Shown: positions 36,253 through 45,515, counted from the first letter of the stretch. The stretch: 61,050 nt of DNA from Pseudomonadota bacterium (GCA_018242485.1 JAFEBV010000034.1:1-61050); one strand, 5' to 3'. Notes: generated from the sequence alone by a model not told the origin. Numbers and translations: made by a program.

Positions 36253-36804
36253 TCAGGCGAGGTTCTTCTCGATCCACGCGGCGAAGGCGCGCATGATTTT
36301 CGCCAGATACTCGCCGGTTGCCGGATTGGCCAGCTTGCCGTCGGCATCGAACAATTTATCCGCACCGCCGATGTAGGCTTCCGGCTGCGCCATCGCCGGC
36401 ATGTCCAGAAACATCAGCGACTGCCGCAGATGGTGGTTGGCACCGAAACCGCCGATGCCACCCGACGAAGCGCTCACGACGGCGCAGGGTTTCCCGGACC
36501 AGACGCTGTGGCCATACGGACGCGAGCCGAGGTCGATGGCGTTCTTGAGCACGCCGGGCACCGAACGGTTGTATTCCGGGGTGACGAACAGCACCGCGTC
36601 GCTGGCACGGATCGCATCGCGGAAGGCGACGCCAGCCGGGCCGGGATCTTGCTCCTCGTCCTGATTGAACAGCGGCAGTTGCCCGATATCCACGAAGGAA
36701 CACGTCAGGCTGTCGGGAGCATGCGCCACCAGTGCGCGGGCGACTTTCCGGTTCAGCGAATCCTTGCGCAGGCTGCCGACGATCACCGCGACCTTGCGTG
36801 CCAT
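36253..36804 (-). CDS. NADPH-dependent FMN reductase
   Basis: A 183-residue flavodoxin-fold reductase (MARKVAVIVGSLRKDSLNRK) with the FMN-contacting motifs PEYNRSVPGVLKNAIDLGSRP and SSGGIGG. It transfers electrons from NADPH to FMN, or to quinones or chromate as in ChrR/YieF relatives. SD GAGGAGG lies 7 bases before the ATG. It is convergent with the HD-GYP gene, only 3 bp apart. Confidence 0.93.
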   Translation of the reverse strand: MARKVAVIVGSLRKDSLNRKVARALVAHAPDSLTCSFVDIGQLPLFNQDEEQDPGPAGVAFRDAIRASDAVLFVTPEYNRSVPGVLKNAIDLGSRPYGHSVWSGKPCAVVSASSGGIGGFGANHHLRQSLMFLDMPAMAQPEAYIGGADKLFDADGKLANPATGEYLAKIMRAFAAWIEKNLA

Positions 36805-37002
36805 GTGCGACCTCCTCGTGGGGTTGGTTCCATGATCGCCGACCCCAGGGCAAATCGCCAGCACGAGCCTTGCAACAGATCATCCGCTGCAAGGCTGCAA
36901 ACCTGCCGATGCGCCGACTGAAACCCGGAATCGCTTGCAGTCCAGCACCATCGTCGTAGCATAGGAGGGGTCAGATCCGCTGCACATCCGCGGAGGTGTC
37001 CC

Positions 37003-37242
37003 ATGTACGAAAAGCGTCACGCCCTGCCGGCTTCCGGGCCGTCCATCAAACGCAGGCTCACCGACGACCAGCGCACCACGCTGGCCGAGATCGAAGGCTT
37101 CGGCTGGGAACTGCAATTCGTCCGCCAGCCGAGTTATGCCGATCCAGTCGCCGTGGTTTACGACCACCGGCACGGCTATTTCGCCGTGCTGGAGGCGGAT
37201 GGCCGCCTGAACGAGAATCCGGCCATCACCATTCGCTACTGA
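37003..37242 (+). CDS. Small conserved protein of unknown function
   Basis: A 79-residue protein (MYEKRHALPASGPSIKRRLT) with a strong SD (GGAGGTG, 5 bases away). It is soluble, with a compact core GWELQFVRQPSYADPVAVVY followed by YFAVLEADGRLNENPAI. No domain is recognised. It stands between the FMN reductase and the GNAT-like gene. Confidence 0.75.
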   Translation: MYEKRHALPASGPSIKRRLTDDQRTTLAEIEGFGWELQFVRQPSYADPVAVVYDHRHGYFAVLEADGRLNENPAITIRY

Positions 37243-37391
37243 TCGGCGACGGGGGATCCACGCCCGCGTGCGGCGCAGCATCGCGTCGCGGTAGCTCGTG
37301 CCCTGCCCAGTCGTGCTCGTGTGCCTGGACGTGTGCGACAGCCGTGGCAACGCTTGCTACCATCAGGCCGCACGCATCGACCGGACTACGC

Positions 37392-37976
37392 ATGACCGAC
37401 GCCGACACCGCGCCGCCCACCGCAGACGACGCGCCGCACACGCCTTCCGCATCGCCATTTCGCTTCGTCACGACGTGGCGGAACATGGCCGCCGACGATG
37501 CCGCGCGCGTGCGGGACTTCTGGCGCCAGCACCATGCCATCGGCAGTGAAGCCGACGCCGAACGCCGGCTGGCACAGGTGGTGATGATCGCCATCGATGC
37601 CGATGGCGGCGTGGCCGGCGTCTCCACGGCGCTCCCCCTGCTCTCGCCGCGCATCGGTCAGCCGATGTACTACTTCCGCGCCTTCGTGGCACCGGCATGG
37701 CGCACATCCAAGCTCGTGCGCGACATCACCAATCGCTCCTGCGCAGCGCTGGAATCGTTCGCGCGCGAACGCGGCTTCCCCTGCATCGGCGTGCTGCTGG
37801 AACTGGAAAACGAAGGCTTCTACCGCGCCTTGCGCAAGCCGGTGTGGTGGAATCCGCGCTTCTACTACGCCGGACGCAGCGAACGCGGGCTGGAATTGCG
37901 GGTGTTCTACTTCGATGGCGCGCGCCTGAAAAGCGCGGAGGAAGTGCGGCAGATTCGCCTACCCGAGCATCCCTGA
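37392..37976 (+). CDS. GNAT-like protein of unknown function
   Basis: A 194-residue soluble protein with a predicted acetyltransferase-like core: DAARVRDFWRQHHAI, VVMIAIDADGGVAGVSTA, YYFRAFVAPAWRTSKLVRDI (the position of the acyl-CoA loop) and FPCIGVLLELENEGFYRAL. The canonical QxxGxG/A loop is not clear, so acetyl transfer is uncertain. The gene is monocistronic and is followed by a REP element. Confidence 0.65.
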   Translation: MTDADTAPPTADDAPHTPSASPFRFVTTWRNMAADDAARVRDFWRQHHAIGSEADAERRLAQVVMIAIDADGGVAGVSTALPLLSPRIGQPMYYFRAFVAPAWRTSKLVRDITNRSCAALESFARERGFPCIGVLLELENEGFYRALRKPVWWNPRFYYAGRSERGLELRVFYFDGARLKSAEEVRQIRLPEHP

Positions 37977-38034
37977 CCAACGGCGGCGCAGGGCAGTCGC
38001 GCCACGTCATGCCCTTTGCACTTTCGAGTGTGTA

Positions 38035-38090
38035 AGGCGCTGGATTCCGGGTTCTGTCCGCACACGGCGCGGACAGCCCCGGAATGACGA
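38035..38090. repeat. REP-like palindromic element, copy 2
   Basis: The element is 53/56 identical to 30194-30249, again between convergent genes (GNAT-like and msrB). The arms ATTCCGGGTTCTGTCCGC and GCGGACAGCCCCGGAAT are unchanged; only loop bases differ, consistent with selection or recent spread. Confidence 0.9.
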
Positions 38091-38127
38091 TCGCGTAGAC
38101 AACCATCCTCTTGGGTCAGGGATGGAA

Positions 38128-38607
38128 TCAACCAGCCGCAGAATCGGCCAGCGTCGCCAGATCGGCCGCATCCACGAAGCGCAGCGCATCGGAGTTGACG
38201 CAAAACCGCAGCCGCGTGGGCGCAGGGCCATCGGGAAAGACATGACCGAGGTGGCCGTCGCAACGCGCGCACAGGATTTCATCGCGGATCATGCCGTGGC
38301 TGCGATCGCGCACCGCGACCACGTTTTCCTGCGCGATCGGCTGGAAGAAGCTTGGCCAGCCGGTGCCCGAGTGGAACTTCGCATCCGAACGGAACAACGG
38401 CAGCCCGCAGCAGATGCAGACGTAGACGCCGTCGCGATGGTTGTCGAGCAGCGTCCCGCAGAACGGCGCTTCGGTGCCCTTGCCGCGGGCAATGCGGTAC
38501 TGCGCTGGCGTGAGCTGCGCCTGCCATTGGGCGTCGGATCTTTCCACGCGCGCCGATTCCACCGGACCGACCAGTTCGCCGCGATGGTTGTACGTTTTGA
38601 CCTTCAT
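38128..38607 (-). CDS. msrB: Peptide-methionine (R)-S-oxide reductase
   Basis: A 159-residue enzyme that reduces methionine-R-sulfoxide in proteins. Visible features are the structural zinc CxxC pairs ([25 protein letters not shown]), the substrate motif HSGTGWPSF and the catalytic Cys in [12 protein letters not shown]. The start [10 protein letters not shown] was chosen; upstream codons overlap the next gene. It is downstream of the DDAH-like gene on the same strand. Confidence 0.95.
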   Translation of the reverse strand: MKVKTYNHRGELVGPVESARVERSDAQWQAQLTPAQYRIARGKGTEAPFCGTLLDNHRDGVYVCICCGLPLFRSDAKFHSGTGWPSFFQPIAQENVVAVRDRSHGMIRDEILCARCDGHLGHVFPDGPAPTRLRFCVNSDALRFVDAADLATLADSAAG

Positions 38608-38677
38608 GTCCGCTCCATCCTGTGCTTGCGATGGGGATGGGACGAACGAAGCGGGGATTCCTTGCACGCTCCGGTCG

Positions 38678-39454
38678 TCAATCGCGATCCCCACGGAAGA
38701 CGATACTGCAACAGGTGGTGGCGCCCTCGGCTTTCTGCAACTCCGACAGATCCACCGCCAGCACGCGGATGCCGGCGCGTTCCAGCCGTTCGCGCGTACG
38801 CGGAAAATTCGCCGGATGGATCACGCCGCCCGTGCCGACCCACAGCGCATTGGCCGCGTGTTCCTCGGCTGGATCGATTTCGATCAGGCGATAGTCGGCG
38901 AAGGGTTCGCGATCGACCCAGCGCGGCTGGATCAACAAGGTGTCTGCCGCGACCTGGGTAACGGCCGATTTCAGGTGCAGGCATTCGCGCGTGGGCACGG
39001 CTTGCACGGTGTAGCCGAATGGCGTGAGGTGCGCTGCAAGCTGGGCGATACCCTCGACGTTGCTGCGCGCTGCTTGTCCGACGAACACGCGCCGGCCCAC
39101 GCGCAGCACATCACCGCCATCGAGCGTGCCCGGCGGATCGATCACGCGCAGTTCGCGGTATTGAGCCAGCGTCGCGGCAACGCTGGAACCTTCATCCCGG
39201 CGCGATGCCGCACCGGGTCGCGTCATCACCGCGACCTCATCCATCACCACCGCCACGTCCTCGACGAACACCGCATCGGGCATGGCGTCCTGCGCTGGCA
39301 GTTCCAGCATCCGGCAACCGAGCGACTGAAGAGCGTGCCGGTATGCTGCGTGCTGCGCCCGCGCCAGCGCCACGTCGGGCGGGTGGCGATCCACGAACGA
39401 AAGCTGGCAAGCGGCGAGGCTGGCGCTGACCTCGCGGACGATGGCGATGGGCAC
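38678..39454 (-). CDS. Dimethylargininase-like hydrolase (DDAH / amidinotransferase superfamily)
   Basis: A 258-residue protein. The active site of the guanidine-modifying superfamily is recognisable: [25 protein letters not shown], the catalytic His in CLHLKSAVT and the C-terminal Cys in [15 protein letters not shown] hydrolyses methylarginines to citrulline and methylamine; other superfamily activities cannot be excluded. The GTG start has GGAG eight bases upstream. Confidence 0.88.
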   Translation of the reverse strand: MPIAIVREVSASLAACQLSFVDRHPPDVALARAQHAAYRHALQSLGCRMLELPAQDAMPDAVFVEDVAVVMDEVAVMTRPGAASRRDEGSSVAATLAQYRELRVIDPPGTLDGGDVLRVGRRVFVGQAARSNVEGIAQLAAHLTPFGYTVQAVPTRECLHLKSAVTQVAADTLLIQPRWVDREPFADYRLIEIDPAEEHAANALWVGTGGVIHPANFPRTRERLERAGIRVLAVDLSELQKAEGATTCCSIVFRGDRD

Positions 39455-39623
39455 GGCGGGGCTCCAGGTTTGCAGTCGATGCGCGGCGCACGCCGGGGCA
39501 TCGCGGGGGTGGCGCAGCATCATGGCCGGCAGCGCCGGCGCGGGCAAGCGCCGGCAGCCCCCATCGCCTGTCAACCGGCGCGCCCTGCTATCGTTTCCAC
39601 GTCATCGACGGCATGGGCGCCGC

Positions 39624-40778
39624 GTGCAAACACCCATAGACACCTTGCTGCTCGTCCTGCAGGTCGTCAGCGTCGCGCTGGCCTTGCTGATGGGCGTGAC
39701 GGCGTGGCAGACCCGTCGCCGCCGCGGGTCGGCGCTGTGGGTGGCGGCGTTCGCCACCGGCGCGATCTCGCAGTGGCTGAAGCTGGGCGTGGCGGCTCGC
39801 TGGGGGCACGCCGCCGGCTTGCCGTTCGGCCACCTCGGCGGCCCGATCAGCTATGGACTGTTGTATGTGGGCGTGCGCCGCTACCTGCGTCTGCCCGCAC
39901 GCCTCGATTGGGTCGTTGGCGGCTGCGCCCTCGCCGTCATGGTGTCGTTTGCCGCCATCTGGCACGGCATGGCCTACATCTCGCTGGCGATGACGGCGGT
40001 CGTTGCGGCCGCGTTCCAGGCATTGACCGCGGCGACCTTCCGTGGCGTTCGCGGCAACGGCATGGCGTGCGCCGTGGCGACCCTCATCTTCGCCTTCTCT
40101 GCCGTCGAATCGCTGGTGCGCGCAGCGGCGATCACCCTCGCCTGGGAGGGCGGCGCGCCACCCGCGCACGTCAACGTCGTCTGGCTGCTCGTCTTCATCG
40201 CGATGAACATCCTGCAGGCCGGCGCGCTGATGTTTCTGGTCAATCAATCGCTGCTCGACGACCTGCAGAACCTGGCCGACTACGATCCGCTCACCGGTCT
40301 GCTCAACCGCCGCGGCATGGATCGGCGGTTCCAGCGCGGCCGCGCAGGCTCCGGATCGTCCGCGCGGATGGGCATGCTGTGCATGGATCTGGACCACTTC
40401 AAGGACATCAACGACCGCTTCGGGCACGGTGTGGGCGACGATGTGCTGCGCCAATTCGGGCAGCGCATCCGCGACCATTCGCGCCCGCTCGACACGCCGG
40501 TACGGCAGGGCGGCGAGGAGTTCTGCCTGATCGTCGAGGCCGCATCGGAAACCGAGTTGGTGGCGCTCGCAGAGCGGCACCGCGAAGGCGTTGAAAACAC
40601 GCCCTTCCAGACCCGGGCCGGGCCATTGCAGGTAACCGTCAGCATCGGCGCGGCACTGGCTGCAGGCGCGCACGAATCCCTCGAAGCGCTGGGCGAGCGC
40701 GCGGATCAGTCGCTGTTGGTCGCCAAGCGCGAAGGCCGCAACCGCGTCGCGCTGGCGCCGACACGATCGACGAGCTGA
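39624..40778 (+). CDS. Membrane diguanylate cyclase (GGDEF)
   Basis: A 384-residue protein with six or seven N-terminal transmembrane segments (about residues 5-205) acting as a sensor, and a C-terminal GGDEF domain with active-site GGEEF (296-300) and inhibitory I-site RPLD (287-290) at the canonical five-residue spacing. It should make c-di-GMP from two GTP with product inhibition. It starts with GTG. No partner gene is coupled to it; it is one of several c-di-GMP genes in the region. Confidence 0.93.
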   Translation: MQTPIDTLLLVLQVVSVALALLMGVTAWQTRRRRGSALWVAAFATGAISQWLKLGVAARWGHAAGLPFGHLGGPISYGLLYVGVRRYLRLPARLDWVVGGCALAVMVSFAAIWHGMAYISLAMTAVVAAAFQALTAATFRGVRGNGMACAVATLIFAFSAVESLVRAAAITLAWEGGAPPAHVNVVWLLVFIAMNILQAGALMFLVNQSLLDDLQNLADYDPLTGLLNRRGMDRRFQRGRAGSGSSARMGMLCMDLDHFKDINDRFGHGVGDDVLRQFGQRIRDHSRPLDTPVRQGGEEFCLIVEAASETELVALAERHREGVENTPFQTRAGPLQVTVSIGAALAAGAHESLEALGERADQSLLVAKREGRNRVALAPTRSTS

Positions 40779-40928
40779 GCAACGGCCGCTCCCGACGGCG
40801 CTTCCTGTCGCGTTCCTGAACGGCCACGGTTGCCGGTCAACCGGCCCTGGCCCTCCGCGTTGACTCCCCTCGAACCACCCACCGCCACCCGGCACAACGC
40901 AGCACCCACCACCCACCCGGAGCATGCA

Positions 40929-41531
40929 ATGAACGTATCCAAATCCCGCCGCCTCGCCCTGTTCGGCGCCATCGCGCTGGGCCTGGGCTTTGCCGTCAGC
41001 GCGCAGGCGCAGTCCGTCGCCCAGGACACCCAGCGCGACGTGAACCAGCAGCAGCGCATCGAACAGGGACTGAAGTCCGGCCAGTTGAGCACCAAGGAAG
41101 CCTCCCGGCTCGAACACGGCGAAGCGCGCATCGACCGCACCGAGCAGCGCGACCTACGCGATGGCAGCCTCACCTCCGCCGAGCGTGCGCAGATCCAGCG
41201 CGAGCAGAACAACGAGAGCAAGGCGATCTATCGCGACAAGCACAACGATGTGAAAGGCAACCCCGATTCACGCAGCTCCGAGCGCATGCAGCATGACGTA
41301 CAGCGCGACGTGAACCAGGAAAAGCGCATCCACAACGGCGTGGACAACGGCTCGTTGACCAACCGCGAAACCGCGCACCTGGAAGGCCGCGAGGCCCATG
41401 TCGATCACGAGGAGGCGCGCGCCGGCGCCGACGGCAACGTCAACGCCCGCGAGCAGCGCCGCATTCAGGGTACGCAGAACCGCGACAGCAAGCGCATCTA
41501 CCGCGACAAGCACAACCGCGCGCATCGCTGA
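40929..41531 (+). CDS. Secreted protein with two 75-residue repeats
   Basis: A 200-residue protein with a signal peptide (residues 1-28, ending AQAQ). Two homologous units (about 31-106 and 122-198) share QRDVNQxxRI, the segment SLTxxE, and a C-terminal RIYRDKHN or AIYRDKHN. Each unit has two D/N-G turns (DLRDGSLTSAE, GADGNVNAREQ) that resemble poorly conserved EF-hand loops, so calcium binding is possible. It is highly hydrophilic and probably periplasmic. The family is not recognised. A terminator follows. Confidence 0.8.
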   Translation: MNVSKSRRLALFGAIALGLGFAVSAQAQSVAQDTQRDVNQQQRIEQGLKSGQLSTKEASRLEHGEARIDRTEQRDLRDGSLTSAERAQIQREQNNESKAIYRDKHNDVKGNPDSRSSERMQHDVQRDVNQEKRIHNGVDNGSLTNRETAHLEGREAHVDHEEARAGADGNVNAREQRRIQGTQNRDSKRIYRDKHNRAHR

Positions 41532-41558
41532 AATTCGAGGTTGTCATGAGAAACACGG

Positions 41559-41590
41559 TCGGGTCGCCTACGGGCGGCCCGATTCGTTTT
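41559..41590 (+). terminator. Rho-independent terminator
   Basis: Stem TCGGGTCGCC/GGCGGCCCGA with one G-U pair and a four-base TACG loop, followed by TTCGTTTT. It is 28 bases after the repeat-protein stop. Confidence 0.85.
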
Positions 41591-41647
41591 CCATGCCAAC
41601 GATTCCGCGTCGGCAAGGCTACAAACACGCGAATCGCCGTCCCCTCG

Positions 41648-42709
41648 TCAATCCACGCTCGATCCCGCGGCGTGTTCCACACGATTGCCGCCGGCCCGTC
41701 TGGCTCGCGCGAGGGCATCGTCGGCGGCCTGCAACAAGGCGATCGCATCCTCGCCATGCGCCTCGTCCAGCGCCACCACGCCCAAGCTCGCGGTGGTCGT
41801 CGTCGAGCGCTCGCCGCGCACGTGCGCGATCGACTCGATCTCCTGGCGCAGGGCGTCGGCCAAGGTCAAGCCGCCCGGCAACGGCGTACCGGGCAGGACG
41901 ATGCAGAACGCACCCGCGCCGACGCGGCCGGCGATATCCACTTGCCGCAGTTCGTCGCGCACCGCCGCGCCGACGTTGTGCAGCACGGTATCGCGCATGT
42001 CGTGCCCGGCCGGATCGTCGATGGTTTCGAAACGATCGATGTCCAGCACCGCCAGCGACAGCGGCGCACCGAAGCGGCGCGCCCGCTCCACTTCGATGTC
42101 GAGGCGCTCGAGCAGAGCCTGGCGGTTGAGCAGGCCGGTCGCCTCGTCCACCGTTGCCAACCGCTCGCCATCCGCCCGCGCTTGTTCGATGGCGAGGCGC
42201 TGCGTGTGTGATTCGATCAGGATCATCGCCTGCCGTGCCAGTCCGGACAGCAGGCGCAGACGGTCGGCATCCAATGTGCCGGAGTGCACGTCGAACACCG
42301 ACAACGCGCCGACACGCAGGCCGTCATCGGTCGTCAGGCAGACGCCGGCGTACATGCGCTGCGGCGAGGTTTGCTGTATTCCGGACCAATCGGCGGTGCG
42401 CGGATCGGCTGCCAGATCGGGGATCGACAACGAGCCTTCGCTGACGACCGCCAGAACCTCCGGGCACGCATCGCGCGGCGACGATCCCGTCTCCATGCCA
42501 AATGCGGCCTTGATCCACACACGATCGCGATCGACCAGCGCCAAGCGTGCCTGCGCAGTACCGCACACGCGTGCGGCGATTTCCACCAGAAAATCGAACG
42601 CCTCCTCGGCCGGCGTGTCGAGCAGGCCGCTGCGCTGCACGGCGGCGATCCGTTCCTCGTCGTCGACGGCTCGCGGAACACCCGCGCCGGCGGATTGCGG
42701 TTCGCTCAT
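41648..42709 (-). CDS. GAF-GGDEF protein with degenerate active site
   Basis: A 353-residue soluble protein: a GAF domain (about 20-165) and a GGDEF-like domain (about 185-345). The catalytic signature is GAGAF (264-268) instead of GG(D/E)EF, so cyclase activity is unlikely, but the I-site RQVD (255-258) keeps its exact position. It could therefore be a c-di-GMP receptor or an allosteric partner of active cyclases nearby. It is divergent from nothing and preceded by the DksA/TraR-type gene on the same strand. Confidence 0.88.
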   Translation of the reverse strand: MSEPQSAGAGVPRAVDDEERIAAVQRSGLLDTPAEEAFDFLVEIAARVCGTAQARLALVDRDRVWIKAAFGMETGSSPRDACPEVLAVVSEGSLSIPDLAADPRTADWSGIQQTSPQRMYAGVCLTTDDGLRVGALSVFDVHSGTLDADRLRLLSGLARQAMILIESHTQRLAIEQARADGERLATVDEATGLLNRQALLERLDIEVERARRFGAPLSLAVLDIDRFETIDDPAGHDMRDTVLHNVGAAVRDELRQVDIAGRVGAGAFCIVLPGTPLPGGLTLADALRQEIESIAHVRGERSTTTTASLGVVALDEAHGEDAIALLQAADDALARARRAGGNRVEHAAGSSVD

Positions 42710-42802
42710 CGCGGCGGCCCCCATCGAAGATCACGCGCCAGCTTCCGCGTCGCAGGCGGCGCGGTCAAGCCACCCGTCAGCATGCTCGCCGAGCGCTCGC
42801 CT

Positions 42803-43054
42803 TCAGCGCAGGCGATGGCGTGAGCCCTTCCCGGCAGCCGCTTGCTCGCGGTCGCGCGCCTCCTGACACGCCACGCACAGACGCACACCGGGCACTGCCT
42901 TGCGCCGCGCCGGCGGGATCGGCGCGTCGCAGTCTTCACAACGCAGGCGACCGGCCCCGCGCGGCAAGCCGCTGCGCGCCCGCGCGATCGCGTCCTGGAT
43001 GGTCGCGTCGATCTGTTCGTGCACCGCGCCGTCGCCGGCCCAGCCGGTGGCCAT
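42803..43054 (-). CDS. DksA/TraR C4-type zinc finger protein
   Basis: An 83-residue protein with a four-cysteine zinc finger (Cys39, Cys42, Cys60, Cys63 in RCEDCDAPIPPARR and LCVAC). This is the compact YbiI/TraR form lacking the long coiled-coil. It may act on RNA polymerase through the secondary channel or be a general regulator. GAGG lies upstream of the ATG; the frame continues upstream without support. Confidence 0.86.
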   Translation of the reverse strand: MATGWAGDGAVHEQIDATIQDAIARARSGLPRGAGRLRCEDCDAPIPPARRKAVPGVRLCVACQEARDREQAAAGKGSRHRLR

Positions 43055-43181
43055 GTGGATGTCCTCGATGCCGCGTCCGTCGAGCATACGCCTGCGCGCC
43101 GGCACGCATTGGGTATGATGCAGGCAGGGATCGTCGCCACCGCTGGCCTCGGCCACCAGCGACCGTCAGGGGAGCCGGCTC

Positions 43182-44420
43182 ATGTCCTTGCGTCTGAAGT
43201 TCAACCTCGTGCTGGTCAGCGTGTTCCTGCTGGGCGTGATCGTCGCCGGCATCTACTACGACCGCTATCTGGAGCAATACGCGCTCGACGAGGTGCAGTA
43301 CAACTCGCAGGTGCTGATGGAGACCGCGCTGGCGGTGCGCGGCTACACCAGCGACAACATCAAGCCGCACCTGGACCCGCTCAACGCGCAGACCTTTCTG
43401 CCGGAAACCGTACCGGCGTTCTCGGCGACCGAGGTGGTGCATCGGTTGCAGAACCGCTACGTCGGTTACGACTACAAGGAAGCCGTGCTCGACCCGAGCA
43501 ATCCGCGCGACCGCGCCGCCGACTGGGAGGCGGAGATCATCCAGCGCTTCCGCGCCGGGCACTCGGGCAAGGAGCTCACCGGCTTCCACGGCGAGGGCAT
43601 GGCGCGCACGATGTACGTCGCGCGTCCGATCAAGATCACCAACCCGGCCTGCCTGGCCTGCCACTCCACCCCCGAGGCCGCGCCGCCCTCGATGCTCAAG
43701 GTGTACGGCTCGAGGAACGGCTTCGGCTGGAAGCTGGGCGACATCATCGGCATCCAGTTGGTGCAGGTGCCGGTGTTCTACCCGATGGAGAAGGCGCGGC
43801 GCACCTTCACCAACTTCATGCTGTCGCTGCTGGCGATCTTCGCGGCGATGTTCGCGGCGATGAACCTGGCCCTGTCGGGCTTCGTGATCGGGCCGATGGC
43901 GCGGCTGAACCGCAAGCTGGAGGATCTGGCGACCCGCGACTTCCTCACCGATCTGGTCAACCGGCGGCGCTTCTTCGAGCAGCTCACGTCCGCGATGGCG
44001 GAGGCACGGATCGGCAAGCAGGGGTTGTCGGTGATCATGCTCGATCTGGATTTCTTCAAACGCATCAACGACACCTTCGGCCACGACAGCGGCGACATGG
44101 TGCTCAAGAACGCCGCCCTGCGCGTGCGCGAACTGCTGCGCAGCTCGGACTGCGCGGCGCGTTTCGGCGGCGAGGAGTTCTGCATCCTGCTGCGCGAGAC
44201 GCGGATCGACGCCGCGGCGGCGCTGGCCGAAGCGGTGCGGGCGAAGATCGCCGATGCGCCATTCGGCGACGTGGGCAAGGTCAGCGCCAGTTTCGGCGTG
44301 GCCGAATGGGATCACAAGGAAGACGGCCACACCCTGCTTTCGCGCGCCGACAAGGCGCTGTACGTGGCCAAGGAAACCGGCCGCAACAAGGTGGTGCGCG
44401 CCGAACCCAACCCCGGCTGA
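43182..44420 (+). CDS. Haem-c (DUF3365) diguanylate cyclase
   Basis: A 412-residue inner-membrane protein. TM1 is at 9-25, a periplasmic DUF3365 (Tll0287-like) domain at about 30-205 carries the haem-c attachment motif CLACH (157-161), TM2 is at 210-236, and a GGDEF domain follows with GGEEF (329-333) and I-site RSSD (320-323). c-di-GMP synthesis is probably controlled by redox state or gas binding at a covalently attached haem. It is monocistronic, divergent from the DksA/TraR gene. Confidence 0.93.
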   Translation: MSLRLKFNLVLVSVFLLGVIVAGIYYDRYLEQYALDEVQYNSQVLMETALAVRGYTSDNIKPHLDPLNAQTFLPETVPAFSATEVVHRLQNRYVGYDYKEAVLDPSNPRDRAADWEAEIIQRFRAGHSGKELTGFHGEGMARTMYVARPIKITNPACLACHSTPEAAPPSMLKVYGSRNGFGWKLGDIIGIQLVQVPVFYPMEKARRTFTNFMLSLLAIFAAMFAAMNLALSGFVIGPMARLNRKLEDLATRDFLTDLVNRRRFFEQLTSAMAEARIGKQGLSVIMLDLDFFKRINDTFGHDSGDMVLKNAALRVRELLRSSDCAARFGGEEFCILLRETRIDAAAALAEAVRAKIADAPFGDVGKVSASFGVAEWDHKEDGHTLLSRADKALYVAKETGRNKVVRAEPNPG

Positions 44421-44553
44421 TCGACGATCCGGAATGACCCGCCCGGCCCCGGTCAGGCAGGCTGGGTTCAGCGCTGCCGGCCCGTCCTGGTGTAAAGTCG
44501 CCCCATCGCGGATGCAACCGCGATGAATTCTTCACAAAAACAAGGAGCTTCCC

Positions 44554-44895
44554 ATGAACGCCCGTGTCCTCCTCCTCGCCGCTGGCCTGTCGCTTGCTTT
44601 CGCCGCACCCGTGTTCGCGCAGGATGCCTCTCCGGCGGCCGCCTCGGCCGCCTCTGAGCATGCCGCCAAGCCGGCCAAGCACCACCACGCCGCCAAGCAC
44701 CACGAAGCCGCTGCTGCTTCGGCCGCTTCGGATGCGGGTGATGCGGCCGCCTCGCCGGCCGCCGATGCCGCCAAGCCGGCCAAGAAGCACCACGCCCACA
44801 AGGCTCGTAGCCACCACGACAAGCTCGACCACAGCTACGACAACAAGCCGGTGAATCCGCCGGTGAGCAAGTTCACGATCCCCGCTGGCCAGTAA
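44554..44895 (+). CDS. Secreted Ala/His/Lys-rich small protein
   Basis: A 113-residue protein with a signal peptide (residues 1-22, ending VFA). The rest is low complexity: alternating alanine blocks and histidine-rich blocks (KHHHAAKHHEA, KKHHAHKARSHHDK), which could bind metal ions or nucleic acid. AAGGAG is placed 7 bases before the ATG. TAAAGT (44493-44498) may be a -10 box; TCGCGG/CCGCGA forms a small hairpin in the leader. The function is unknown. Confidence 0.8.
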   Translation: MNARVLLLAAGLSLAFAAPVFAQDASPAAASAASEHAAKPAKHHHAAKHHEAAAASAASDAGDAAASPAADAAKPAKKHHAHKARSHHDKLDHSYDNKPVNPPVSKFTIPAGQ

Positions 44896-44910
44896 GATCG
44901 GTCACTGCAA

Positions 44911-44946
44911 CCACGCCACCCGTATCGACCGATCCGGGTGGCGTGG
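44911..44946 (+). terminator. Terminator after the His-rich protein
   Basis: A perfect 12-bp stem, CCACGCCACCCG and CGGGTGGCGTGG, with a 12-base loop, 15 bases after the stop; the tail has few T residues. Confidence 0.75.
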
Positions 44947-45032
44947 TGTCGTTCGCCAACTCATGAATACGAGTCGCAATGTGGAGCCGGGCTCGCCGCA
45001 TGCGCCCGCGTCGCCTTCGCCACGCTGACGCC

Positions 45033-45515
45033 GTGACATCCAACCAAGCGCGTGCGCGGATCGCCTGCCTGCTGGCTGCGGCGATTCTGTTCGGCGGCTG
45101 CGCGACCACACCATCTCCCTCGCCCGTACCAGCGGTCATTGCCCCCGCAGTGCCCGCATCCGATTTCACCATCGCCGCCGTCCAGCTCGATGCCTGGAAC
45201 GCGCTCGGCCAGATCCTCGTGAACACACCGGGCGTGGCCTACCGCAGCCGCGCGCAGATGCTGGGCCTGTACGAGGTGGATTATCGCGGTGAACGCCTGT
45301 TGCTCATCACCCACGGCATCGTGCTGGATGCCGACCATGTCCAGCCCACCACGACGGTGCGGATCGCCGCCGCCGATGGCTCGCCCGCTGCCAGCCCCGC
45401 GGCCATCGATCTGTTGCAACAGGTGCAAGCGCGACTGCCCGGCGAGTTGCAGCACATCGCCAGCTTGCCGGCGACGGAGAAGAACCCTCCGAAGTCGAAA
45501 AAGAGGCGGCGCTGA
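45033..45515 (+). CDS. Lipoprotein of unknown function
   Basis: A 160-residue protein with a lipobox ILFGGC (Cys22 from the chosen GTG start). A Pro-rich spacer and a folded domain follow (about 45-145: FTIAAVQLDAWNALGQILVN, YEVDYRGERLLLITHGIVLD). The C-terminus is highly basic (KNPPKSKKRRR). The lipoprotein signal fixes the N-terminus to within a few codons; an ATG eleven codons upstream is the alternative. No family is recognised. Confidence 0.75.
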   Translation: MTSNQARARIACLLAAAILFGGCATTPSPSPVPAVIAPAVPASDFTIAAVQLDAWNALGQILVNTPGVAYRSRAQMLGLYEVDYRGERLLLITHGIVLDADHVQPTTTVRIAAADGSPAASPAAIDLLQQVQARLPGELQHIASLPATEKNPPKSKKRRR

